Below, one piece after another: positions 42,306-53,255 of a stretch of DNA of 64,000 nt. The position numbers and the translations under genes are program-made. The notes below the pieces were generated by a model. The model saw nothing but the letters and a program-made list of their open reading frames with translations, did not search any database and was not told the DNA's origin. Location: positions 107,334,040 to 107,398,039 of the forward strand of contig OX638130.1 of the NCBI GenBank assembly GCA_951804985.1, written 5' to 3'. Positions within the stretch are counted from its first letter, which is position 1; every line of letters starts with the position of its first letter. The DNA is from Dryomyza anilis (lineage: Eukaryota; Arthropoda; Insecta; Diptera; Dryomyzidae).

Positions 42306-43732
42306 TTCAACTAAGGCAATATCGGATTTTAATCTTTGCCTTATACTGATTTGTCCCAAACACTGAAAAAGATATTATTTATATTTTTCATGTATTAACA
42401 ATCAACCCATTTAATTTTATTATTTTGTTTTAAATTATAAAGAACTATATCAATATCTCCATCACTATAGAGCTGTGGGGGACTCTTAAAAATCATCATA
42501 ATTAAACAGCATTTTTTTATCACTCCCAGCGTACAGCATTTTGGGTGTGGTGCCTACAAATTACATTTTTTAAATGCATTCTTCAACAAACAACACTAAT
42601 AACAGCAGCAAGATTAACAAAAAAAAAGGTCCTCCCAAAATTCTCATTTCAGCTTGTCCAGTCATCAACCAACCCCAAAAAATAAAAAAAATAATTTAAA
42701 AAAATAATAAAAAATAAATTAAAAAAAAAATTAATCAGTAACGCAAATCTTGTTCAACCAGTTGTCAGACAAAAAGAACAATAACGAATAATCACACATT
42801 TTTGGCAATGACTGACTGGACCAGATTTCGCTTCTTGTTCTTTACTGTTGCCAAAATAAAAAAAAAAAAAAAAACATATGCAGTACCAAAAATACTTTCA
42901 AGCCATAATTGAACGTTCGTTCTTCCTTTCGCTAAAAACGGTAAAAAAGTAAATTTTAGCACGATACCAAAAAAAAAAAGTACGAACAACTTGACAATCG
43001 ATGGGTGATATTTGTCTTGGTCTGTTTGCCAAATTTATTATTACTTAAACTCTACGATGAGTTCTGCTGTTGTTGTCGTTGTTTTCAGTCAATTACTTTC
43101 GTCTTAAGACGCAATGACAGTCGAAATGCTATGACGTCATTTTTGAAATGTGTCTTAATGAATATTAAAAATTTATTCAAAAAAAAAATTATTTAAAACT
43201 TACACGAGTCGCAGTAAAATTTTGAACGGTATTTTGTGTTAGTCATACATATAAAATTTTGCTCATAATATTTGCATATTTTTGATAATTCAAGTAATTT
43301 GCAAATAAATCGGTGTTGCTTATACTCGTCTGTTATTTTTTCGTTTTTGTTGATATTTTATTGTATAAATACAAACTATAGGTGTAATAAAAAGTCACAA
43401 TATGTCTGTTTATGTTCTCTGTTTTTAACATTTAAATAATAAACCATAAAATCATGTTTCGTTCAATATGAGAAATAACTTTTGTCATCTCAGTTTTGCA
43501 GAAAATTTAGATATTCAAAGTTTGCAAATTTAGATGAATAAATTAATTAAAGCATTCTTTATCATAAATCATTATTATAAAAATAAAAAAAAGTCAATAG
43601 TTGATAGAATATATTTATACATTGTAATCATTGTAATTTAAAGAGAAAATTGAGATTTTAAATGATTCAAATCATTTTAATATCAAATAAAATTATAAAA
43701 CACCATTCACGAAGGTGTTTTAAAACATTTTT
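42306..43732. other. Apparently unique A+T-rich DNA, no supported gene
   Basis: Poly-A tracts and short conflicting open frames. Around 43050-43150 base composition is slightly more balanced (TGTTGTTGTCGTTGTTTTCA, GCAATGACAGTCGAAATGC). No family recognised. Confidence 0.45.
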
Positions 43733-43913
43733 GATATCTAAGAAATTAATTACTGAATTCAAGAATAATTCTACTTAGTTACTTTTTTTTGATACCTAAG
43801 AAATTAATAACTGAATGCAACAATAAATCTACTTACTTACTTTTTTTGATACCTAAGAAATTAATAACTGAATTCAAGAATAATTCTACTTAGTTACTTT
43901 TTTGAAAACTAAG
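43733..43913 (+). repeat. 57-bp tandem array, about three units
   Basis: GATAYCTAAGAAATTAATWA starts at 43733, 43791 and 43848, with a partial unit at 43904. Each unit runs through GAATTCAAGAATAATTCTAC to TTAGTTACTTTTTT. Related sequence occurs once at 23380-23450, where it is not amplified. Confidence 0.9.
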
Positions 43914-45294
43914 AAAATCCATTTCTTGAAATTAAGGATTTTGTGGTTTAGCTGTATATTACTCCGTATACTTCTGATTCCTTCTGGATTTTAGAACTTT
44001 TTTCCCTCCGTGTTGTTTTAAGGAATATTCTAAGTGTAATTACCATCGTAGAGTGGAAAATTCAATGTCTCTTTTTACTAATAACTGAAATAATGTTAAT
44101 TGTAATAAAAACATTATTCTTGTTCGAAATTGTTCTTGTTATCACAGGAAATTATCCCATGGACACTACACAAATTGATCTATCATACATAGCATAAATT
44201 TACCCTATTAGGTTATATATGATTATCGCCAAATAATGTTGTTAATATAAATCATCGGGAAATGAGGAGGAACATATATAACTAGCGTATTCACAGTTAG
44301 TCGTATTCTAGTCTGGTATTCGTACCATGTAGTATATATACGACACAATAACACAGAAACGTCAATTTGTTGTTGCATAGAAGTGAAATACCACAAGTGT
44401 TGTATTTAAGAGTAGCGCTGTGGTATGTTTTTGGTGTCGTATTTTGTGAAATGAAGAGTAATTGTGAAATTGCTGATAAATAGTAAGCATAAACAGTTAA
44501 TTTATTTGTTTTTAAAACTCGAGGCATATTTATGATAACTTAAAAAAAAAAACTAAATTTATAAGAATTAGCAGCATTTATTTGGCGAAACAAAGTTGTT
44601 TAAATGGCGTACTGTGTTATTCATACAATGTCGTACTAATACCATGAACTGTGAATACGCTAAATGATTATTTCCTGATCTTAAAATATTTTGTACTAGA
44701 GTTAAAAATCAAAAACATTTTTGTTGTCTTAACAAATTCGTTGCTTGTATTTATTAATTTCTGGCATTTTTAAAGAATATTCTAGGCTTTTTTCCGATAA
44801 ACACAGATATATAGAAGAACTTGGGAAGTTTATAGCAGGCTGTAAAATTTTAAATGGAAAATTTTTAGAATATTTTGTGCATAAGCAGAAAATAGACAGC
44901 TTTTGATACAAACTTTCCGTCATTCAAAAAATGTTTCCATGCCGACTGGACCCTACCAAAAATTGAATAGAGGGTATGAATCAAAATCAAAAAAGAACAA
45001 TTGCAAAAACAAAGTGAGAGGAAGTACAGAATTATAAATCTAGTTTCATATATAATATATAATTTAACTTAATTATGAAAATCAAATAGGTACACTTTAA
45101 AATTTATATTTTTTACGTTTCACTGCTCATAACTTTGGTCAGATCCACCTGAATATAATTGAGTTTATTTCAAAATATTATTACGCATACAAAAGAAATC
45201 AATTAGAAAATTCGAATTGCTATTAGTTCAAAAGTGAATTGAAAAAATAAAAGATTGTCCATTTTTGTCAAAATAGTGAGGTCTCGACTAGAAT
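43914..45294. other. No gene seen; two degenerate repeat patches
   Basis: 43914-44010 continues the repeat shared with 23460-23545. 44730-44960 has GCCAGAAA-type words (reversed) and ends in GGACCCTACCAAAAATTG, like a CATGATC MITE end. 45075-45290 is related to 40163-40400. Confidence 0.45.
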
Positions 45295-47168
45295 TTCATA
45301 CATGGAGAGAAATAATCTCATAAATCATGTATTATACGTATAAATTTTGCAAAAATTAATCATGATATCCACCTAAGAATAAGTAATCATAATGATTTGG
45401 TATTTATTCATAATATATGATTATAGTAAAAATCAATTATTACGATTAATGTAATAAAACCATGCGAATGTTTAATCATGTTTTATGTACAATTTATTCA
45501 TAAGTCATGAGTAATAGGAAGAGGTTCTGGAATACTTTTAATGATTTTATGTACAATTTATTCATAAGTCATGAGTAATAGAAAGAGGTTCTGGAATACT
45601 TTTAATGATTTATTTTTCAAAATTCATGATTAAAATTTTATACATTGTTCCAAATATACGTAGTCTCCAGATGGAAAAACAAAACCATATCAAAGTGAAA
45701 AATGTACATTTTGAGATTTATTATTCATAATTCATGATTAACATTTCATACATTGTGCCAAATAAACGTTTCTAATGGAAAAACAACACCAAATTATGCA
45801 GACCAAGTGAAAAATGTACATTTTATGACTTATTATTTATAAGTCATGATTAAAATTGTATACATTGTGCCAAATATACGTAGCGTTCAGATGGAAAAAC
45901 AAAACCAAATTATGCAGAGCAAAGTGAAAAATTTACATTTAGTAATCATAATTCATGATTAAAATTTCATACATTGTGCCAAATATATGTACATAGCCTC
46001 TAGATGGAAAAACAAAACCAAATTCTGGAGATAGAACGAAAAATGTACATTTTATGATTTATTATTCATAAGTCATGATTAAAATATCATACATTGTGTC
46101 AAATATACATGGCCTCCAGATGGAAAAACAAAACAAAATTATGCAGAACAAAGTGAAAAACGTTGCATTTGAAAATGTAATGAGTCCGTAGACAAAGGAA
46201 ACGAACATTACAAAAAAAAATATACTTCATCCTAATTTCAATTTCAATTTCAATTTAATTTCAATTTCTGAAATATTTTCAAATGAAACATTTTTCACTT
46301 TATTCACTCACTTAATAGATTTATGATTGGAGCTACGCTGTGGTTTTTATATTTTATGATTTAATATTCACAATTCATAAACTTCAGATGGAAAAACATG
46401 ATTTATGATTTATTATTCATAATTCATGATTAAAATTTCATACATTGTGCATAGCCTCCAGATGAAAAAAAAACAAACTAAATTATGTAGAACAAAGTGA
46501 AAAATTTACATTTTATAATTTATTATTCATAATTCATGATTCAATTTTCATACATTGTGTCAAAAATACGTGGCCTTAAGATGAAGATGATGAAAACAAA
46601 ACTAAATTTTGCAGAACAAAGTGAAAAACGTTGCATTTGAAAATCTAATGAGTCATTAGACAAAAGAAACGAATATTACAACAAAGAAGAACAATTAATT
46701 CACATTAACTTAGTGTCTGTTAAATTTCTCAATTCTTTTTATATCACACATTTTCATTTTATTCACTCACTTAGTAGATTTACTTATAACTGGAGCTACG
46801 CTGTGGTTTTTATCAATTCAAGTGAATTGTGCATTTAGAACAAGTTATGAATAAATATTAATAATTTCGATTTTTATGATTAAATATAAAATTTATGAAT
46901 AAATATTCATAATTTCGATTTTTATGACTAAAAAGAAAATTTGTTAAATTTATGAAACATTCATAATTTGGATTTTTATGATTAAATATAATATTTGTTG
47001 ACTTTATAAAATCTACTCATAACAAATACAGAATGATTTAGAATTTTTTATCCATGAAATTTGAATTTTTTTGTATTATACATAATTCATAAATAAAAGT
47101 ATTAAAAAAATATATGTTTTATGAACGCCTTATTTATAAATCATCAGTAAACAATTTTCGCCGTGTAA
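45295..47168. mobile_element. Possible DNA element filled with ~110-bp tandem repeats
   Basis: The left side (TACATGGAGAGAAATAATCT, then CATAAATCATG) and right side (reversed TACACGGCGAAAATTGTTTA, then GATTTATAAATAAGG) form a weak inverted pair, suggesting but not proving element ends. Inside is a 64-bp tandem duplication (45481 and 45545) and then seven or so copies of a ~110-bp unit between 45600 and 46660: TCATGATTAAAATTTCATAC, ATTGTGCCAAATATACGTAG, CCAGATGGAAAAACAAAACC, AAATTATGCAGA, CAAAGTGAAAAA. A 120-bp GAGTC/GGAGCTACGCTGTGG block occurs at 46180-46350 and 46650-46810. Very few coding codons are open. Confidence 0.5.
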
Positions 47169-47439
47169 TCTATCGGAAAATCTATGAAATATACATAATC
47201 ATCAAAATATGATCTATAAGGATCAAAATTCATATATTATTGATTATATTAATTAAATGTTATCTGTTTATTTTTCTTGTTGAAGGTAAAATTATGAAAA
47301 TGCATATTTTCGATTGCCCTAGTAATTATGCTTCATTTCTAATATATATATATGGTAACTTTGATTTTATTTTTAATAATATTGAAGCGTATTCAAACAT
47401 ATATTTTCAATCCGTGTTTTGACAAAGGGCCCCAATAAA

Positions 47440-48125
47440 TACCACTTTGTGAATTCGAACGGTCAGTCCCATCAAACATTTTGAGTCTTTTAAGACTCCT
47501 AAATGTGTCATACTTATGAGCGTTACCCTCATATATGAGCACTTAAAAGAGTCCAAAAGGCTCCCGAATCCTGGGTAGAGGGCCCCATTTTATGAGCTCA
47601 AAAACCCTCATATTTCACAACCTTTATTACACCTAAAATACTCATATTTGAGCACTAAAAAGTGCACAAAAAGGCTCCCAACCCCTGGGTAGAGGGCACG
47701 ATTTTATGAGCACAAAAACCCTCATATTTCTGACACTTTTATTACTCCTAAAATACTCATATATGAGCACTTAAAAGAGCCCAAAAAAACTCCCAACCCC
47801 TGGGTAGAGGGCACCATTTTATGAGCAAAAAAACCCCATATTTCTGACATTTTTATTATTCCTAAAATACTCATATTTGAGCACTAAAAAGTGCACAAAA
47901 AGGCTCCCAACCCCTGGGTCTCTACCCATTTTATGAGCACAAAAACCCTCATATTTCTGACACATTTATTACTCCTAAAATACTCATATATGAGCACTTA
48001 AAAGATCCCAAAAAGACTCCCAACCCCTGGGCAGAGGGCACCATTTTATGAGCCCTAAAACCCTCATATTTCTTACACTTTTATTACTCCTAAAACATTC
48101 ATATTTAAGCTCTAAAAAGACCCCA
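47440..48125 (+). repeat. 114-bp tandem array, five units
   Basis: CCTGGGTAGAGGGC (or a close variant) starts at 47571, 47684, 47799, 47913 and 48026, spacing 113-115 bp. Each unit has ATTTTATGAGCACAAAAACC, CTCATATTTCTGACAC, TTTATTACTCCTAAAATACT, CATATATGAGCACTTAAAAG and AGGCTCCCAACC. Degenerate derivatives of the CCTAAAATATTCAT/TTATGAGTC words continue to about 48735. Confidence 0.92.
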
Positions 48126-50519
48126 AAAGAGCTACAGAAACTGCGCTTTAGAGAGTGTATTTTTGATCATTTTAAAATATTCTTAAAACATTCACATTTT
48201 TGAGAATTTCCAGACACCACAATTACTTAATTTTTGGAGTTTTTGAATCCAACATAGTACATGTTTATCTTAGTCCAGACATCCGTGAGAAAATGCATTA
48301 ATTTCGAAAAACCCATTAAATATGTAGTTTTGTCTGTTGAATTTACACTAATATTTTATTAATTTTCATTTGATTTCAAATTAAAAAAAAATACACAATA
48401 AACGGTAGGCTCCTAAAGCCAGCATAAAGGAGATACTTTTATGACTTCCTTTTCTGAATGATCCTAAAATATTCATAATTTGATGATTTTATGAGTTTGA
48501 TTTGAGGGGGCCCCTAAAATGCTCATGAATAAGACTCCTTTATGAGTCAAATTTTGGAGCGTTCCTAAAACATTCTAAAATATAGAACTTTTATGAGTCT
48601 ATTTTCTGAGCGCTAAGAAACAATTTTAATTTTTGATGCTTTTAGGAGTCTTATTTATGAGGGCTCATAAAACACTCAAAAATTGGTCTCCTTTATGACT
48701 CCAATTTCAGAGCGCTCCTAAAGTGCTCAATGGGGTGAACTGACGAAAAAAGGCCTAAGAAATTTATGGGTCCAAACAGTCGCTATATTTGAGAAAGGCC
48801 GATGGTTGTATTTAAATGGCCGAATTATATATAAAAAGTCCAAGAAATGTCATGAATCTAGATGTATTTTAGAGTTTTTTGTGTGTTCAGGTTCACTTAG
48901 TTAAATTTAATTGAGGTATTAAATTAGTATATTCCATATCATGATTGCGTTGATATAAACTATTCTAACCTGATTATGTGTAGTATACGTTTCAAAATCC
49001 ATATCTGTAGCATTCCTTGGACTTCGACTTGTTACATATTTCTCTCATCGATAATTCCATAATCGCAAAATACAGGAACAATAAAAGCGCGCTGTAATTT
49101 CCAATGTACAAGTTAATTTCAGCCATTTTTGGAATGATTACCGCCAACTGTATGAAAGTAGATAAAAACAAAAAAAAAAAAAAATAAAGAACAAACTAAA
49201 TGAAAAAGGCCTCACGCCCATTTAAATTGTAAAAAATCTTAGAATCGCACAAACGCAACATCAGGGAAATTTCGACACGTACGACTGCCAACATGTTTAT
49301 CGCATATTTTCTAAAAGACAAACCACACATAGTATGGAAGCGATGCCAGAAAAAGAAGAAATTGCACAAATACCTCATAGGTTGTCAGTGAATGCCGAAA
49401 AGAGTGAAAAACTAATTGGCAACGAGGCACAAAACGAATGAAAGCCAAATCAATGATGGTATTAATTGCTGCGCACCAATACAAAACAAAATGGTTAGAA
49501 TTATGAAAGAGTTATTGGTTGTTGAAGTGCGCTAAGAGATGGACTGACTGACGGTTGTGGAATATTTTGAGAGACTCACATTAATCATGTGCATCATTAA
49601 AGAACGATTAAAGCGTTGCTGCTCATGTAGTCAACAAAATATTATATATGATTTTTGTTGTCTACCTCCAGTCTGACACTAAGTCTATCCTTTCAATATC
49701 TATACACTCTATGGCAGGATATGTGGTGGAGTTTTAAAGCTATTTCTTTTGAAATCAGCCAGTCAATTTCTCCATCAATTCGTAGTCGAAACTTCGCCGC
49801 TTTGACCCTCACAATTGACCCATAGCATCCATCAAACATTCACCAACTACACCATTCAACAGATCATTTATCATGCAACTTGTTATCTAACAACAATTAG
49901 TAGAAACGCGCCAGACGTTCCAGCGTCCAAATCGAACCAAAAATTGTCGAACACAAAAAAAACCACCGAAAATAATCATAATGATCGTCATAAACCTTCA
50001 AAACGACACCACCGACCGTTACATTGTTACGTTATAATTAGTGTTAACACATCGTTGGTCAATTTGTGCCTTATTAAATGTGCAAACAAAAAATATATAT
50101 TTCAAATTTAAATATCTGAAGAAATTTAATCTTTTTGTAATATATATTATATATATTTATTTAATTTTGAAAAGTATTTGTTTGGTACTAACAGAAAACA
50201 AAAACTTGTTTGCAGTTGCATTAATTTTTTTTGTTAGCGTTTTTTTTGTTCTGGTTCATTGACTGATTAATGGCCAAGATTCGCATTCGTTTTGAGACTA
50301 TTTTCGTTTTGCGAATGCTGCTTTAAATTGCTTTGAATTTCTGAAAAATAATGACTAATGACCCAGTGTTGTGATATTTTTTTCTTGCGATTTTCTTGTT
50401 TTAATTTTTAAGTTTATTTTACCAAATTTGTCTGAGTTTAGTTTTGAGTAACTACTTTTTCGGCTGACTTATTATTTATCTGCCAAAATACCTGTTTATC
50501 TGTTTTTTATACAACAAAT
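48126..50519. other. No supported gene; degenerate repeat then unique DNA
   Basis: To about 48735 the sequence is decayed TTATGAGTC-type repeat. From 48760 to 50500 it appears unique, with somewhat more balanced composition at 49190-49480 and 49780-50040. Open frames are under 100 codons, conflict between strands, and show no known domain. Confidence 0.45.
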
Positions 50520-51240
50520 AGAAAGATCAAAATCCGGAACTTCTTTCGAATTTTGTGTATACAACACTTCTCCGAAAGCCATTACCCCTAACGGCATTTG
50601 CATGGAGCCATTTACCCAAAGGTAAATGGCTGAAATGGATATTTCCCCGAACGGCCACGGCCGAAAGAACATATTCCCATAATGGGGTTTTCCCCGAAAT
50701 GTTCACTTCCCTGAATGGACATTCCCCGAAAGACATTTCCGCAAAAGGGGGGAATTTCCTCAAATCCACATTTCCCGAACGGTCACTTCCCGAATGGATA
50801 TTTCCCCGAAATATAAAATCCCCGAATGTACATTTTCCCAAAATGGAAATTTCCCCGAATGGACATTTCCCAGAAATGGACACTTCCCCAAATGTACATT
50901 TCCCTGAAATGGACATTTCCTCAAAATTGACTATCTTCGAAAGGACTCTACCCGTAGCAGAACACTTCCCCGAAAGCCAATACCCAAAAGTGGGAAGTGT
51001 TCTGCTCTACGCTTGAAAAACTTCCCAGAAAGCCATTACCCCGAAAGACATTTGCCCGAAGTTCATTTCCCCGAAAGACATTTCTCCGAATAGACATTTC
51101 ACCGAACGGCCACTTCCTCGAATGGACATTTCTCCGAATTGACATATCCCGAACGGCCACCTCCCCGAATTGACATTTTCCCGAAATGTACCCTTCCCCG
51201 AATGTACATTTCCCGGAAATATACATTCCCCCAAAAAGTA
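50520..51240. repeat. Degenerate minisatellite near CCCCGAAATGGACATTT
   Basis: Units of about 16-19 bp built from TTCCCCGAA and ATGGACATTTCC words, GC-richer than the surroundings. Long open frames arise on both strands (up to 153 codons), with G-E-M-S-I-R-G-N-V-type patterns on the minus strand. A larger repeat is visible: AAAGCCATTACCCC occurs at about 50574 and 51029 and GTGTTCTGCTCTACG/GTAGCAGAACACTTC at about 50955 and 50995 are inverted. I regard the open frames as by-products. Confidence 0.85.
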
Positions 51241-51295
51241 GATTGGCAAAAGGGAAACGGAATGTATAAAAGACTGAAATCGATAGTAATCGTAA

Positions 51296-51500
51296 TCGTT
51301 AGAAATTGAATGGAACCATTTGAAGTGGTGACCTCCAAAAGGGGGTCCAAAACCACTTTTTTCAACAAAAAAAAAAGGCCCCCAGAAGGGGGGCATTTTT
51401 GACCCAAAAATTGTTATTTCAGATATCGATAGGGGATATCATTAGAAGCCTAATGCTAACCCTTGTAGTGGTCCATGACTCTCAGAGCGTAATAAACGTC
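51296..51500 (-). repeat. Dispersed repeat shared with 17641-17894
   Basis: Reversed, it reads GAGAGTCATGGACCACTAC, AGGCTTCTAATGATATCC and GGGTCAAAAATGCCCCCC. It contains an internal inverted pair, GGCCCCCAGAAGGGGGGC. Confidence 0.5.
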
Positions 51501-51589
51501 CACATTGTGTTCTAAATAAGCATTTACCATGTTAACTATATAGAACAAAACGAATTTCTTAGTTACCGACAATTGCGTTTCCATAGGAC

Positions 51590-52245
51590 CTGATCCACGG
51601 GTGAATTAATGCCGGCGGCCCTCTCCGAAAAGTGGTATAATAGTATTCACCCTTTTGAGGAGAGGAAAGTTCTTGCTCTAGATATTTCCAAGGCTTTTAA
51701 TTGTAATTCCTTTACTTGATGGATATAGAGTTTTCACCAGAGTCACTCAATAGGAATTGCGATGAATGATATTCTGTCAGATCATCTTTCCATCAATTTA
51801 GGATTTCCGCAGACTCGTGTCCTATCTCCGTCCATATTTTTGCTTTTTATCAATGACCAGTCATCGACCCATAATCTAATCAATTCCAGATGATAGAATC
51901 AATGGTTGTCTGTTATCGCACAAATGATTAGATTCATTCTTCCCATCCCTCAATATAGGTTCCGTGGATCAGCTGATCTTGGTTATAGTTACATATCAAT
52001 TCAATGTGACATCCGTTGCGAGGATCATATATTTGATATTTTCAAAGAAGCGGTCAAATATGTCGGTTTTTTAAACGGTGTAAGACACACTTCACTTTAG
52101 TGATTTACGCACTCAGATGAAATACAATTAGCACATTTGAATAGGTGCTCCAAAATACACTTTGTAGTTCCTGGACAGAATTCTATAACGTGCGTTGCAT
52201 CTAATAGGTTACGAAATTCATCATCTATCTTGGTTCTCTTGGTAC
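51590..52245 (+). pseudogene. Non-LTR reverse transcriptase, decayed copy (Jockey/CR1-like)
   Basis: Several frames must be used to read it, so it is dead. About 51660-51715 translates to VLALDISKAFN, the RT motif with the first catalytic Asp (DxSKAFD class, here D followed by ISKAFN). 51790-51870 gives LGFPQTRVLSPSIFLLFIND, matching the GxPQGSVLSPxLFLLFINDL block with Gly lost. The FADD region is not recognisable. 52035-52240 corresponds to the same thumb region as 38700-38930 (FKEAVKYVGFLNGVRHT; then frameshifts through the IRPKMEY and LDRIQQRA equivalents). Deletions of tens to hundreds of bases and several stops separate these blocks. It is older than the 38.6-kb copy of the same family. 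Confidence 0.8.
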
Positions 52246-52407
52246 ATGGTCTGATGCCACCAGGTCTCAGGATCTGATGGGGAAAACTTGGTTCAGGCAT
52301 TAAACCTTCCCCATCAGATTTTACTCGGCTTTTAATCGAACCAGTGTAAATCCTACTACGGTGAGCATGGTAAGGGCAGGACAATGTTCATGATTACTCT
52401 AATACCC

Positions 52408-52545
52408 ACCAAACCAAACGATATTTTATAGATATCGATTATAGGCTCAAATTGTCATTTTCGATCATTAATAATGACAGGAAAACGATAGGGTTTTTGA
52501 TTAAAAATCAACCTAATTGGAATGATATCGTTATTTTTGTCGGTT
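52408..52545 (+). mobile_element. Short MITE, copy 1
   Basis: About 138 bp starting CCAAACGATATTTTATAG and ending AATGATATCGTTATTTTTGT. It is colinear with the reverse complement of 59641-59790. The shared core is CAAATTGTCATTTTCGATCA, AATGAYA, GAAAACGATAGGGTTTT. The ends are partly inverted (AAACGATA...TATCGTT). Confidence 0.75.
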
Positions 52546-52548
52546 GGC

Positions 52549-53255
52549 ATCGGTAGCTCAGTGTTTAGTGCTATGGGACTTTTCGCCTAGCAATCCAAGG
52601 CGAAAAGTGCCATAGCACAGTTTCAAATATGGGCTGGGACAAACGACCCCAGTCCCGTGCTACCTCACAGCAGTCAATGGGAAACCAACGTGAGTAAAAC
52701 ATTACACATGAAAAAGATCTTACCCCGGGCTGGGATTCAGCATTAAACTGCTGCCCTAGTAGAAATTTTCCCGATGCGCCATCGGGAAATGATCGGGGAT
52801 TCGTTGGGTAAGCCCTATTAGAGAAAATATGATCATTGCCTTTGCATGTCCTTATCATTCTTACCATAGCAGGGTTTACATTATCTAAACAGTCAATGTT
52901 CCCGATCATAGCTACATTATTTGTTCCTCATAATGAAATTAGCATCAGACAATGATCGAGATTTAATGAGAGAGAAACCTATTATGCTCGGGCTCTGACA
53001 AGGCAATTGTCGGGTAAATAATAAAATGGGGAATTGCCCGATCAGTACATGATCATGGTCTGATGTCAGTACATGATCAGGACACTGTGTTAAAAGCACA
53101 TTATGAGCCTCGTCATATCCCGATCATCTCAAATAATGACATGATCACTTCATGACCATACCAAAATTTCTACTGGGGTGGTCCCACCACTTTGAATACA
53201 AATATGGTGAGATGTATCGGACTATGTACTTCAGAGCTGTTGCGCCAAACTATTT
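52549..53255 (+). mobile_element. tRNA-derived SINE interrupted by a MITE
   Basis: The head and body run from 52549 (CATCGGTAGCTCAGTGTTTA) to 52753 (GCATTAAACTGCTG), and the 3' part resumes at 53179 (GGTCCCACCACTTTGAATAC) to CGCCAAACTATTTTC. The A-box and anticodon region is altered by a small inverted duplication (GGGACTTTTCGCC ... GGCGAAAAGTGCC, 52576-52609), and the B box is weak. Old copy. Confidence 0.88.
52754..53178 (+). mobile_element. CATGATC-rich MITE, complete, inside a SINE
   Basis: 425 bp with CCCTAGTAGAAATTT at the left and its complement with one change (ACTGGGG for ACTAGGG) at the right. Nearly identical to 39725-40162. Because it splits a SINE exactly between TAAACTG and GGTCCCACC, insertion borders are unambiguous to within two or three bases. 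Confidence 0.95.

Noticed and set aside
50527..51407. Overlapping 90-153-codon frames with G-E-M-S-I-R-G-N patterns
   Set aside because: They come from a degenerate 16-19-bp minisatellite, with frames open on both strands at once and frame changes between units.
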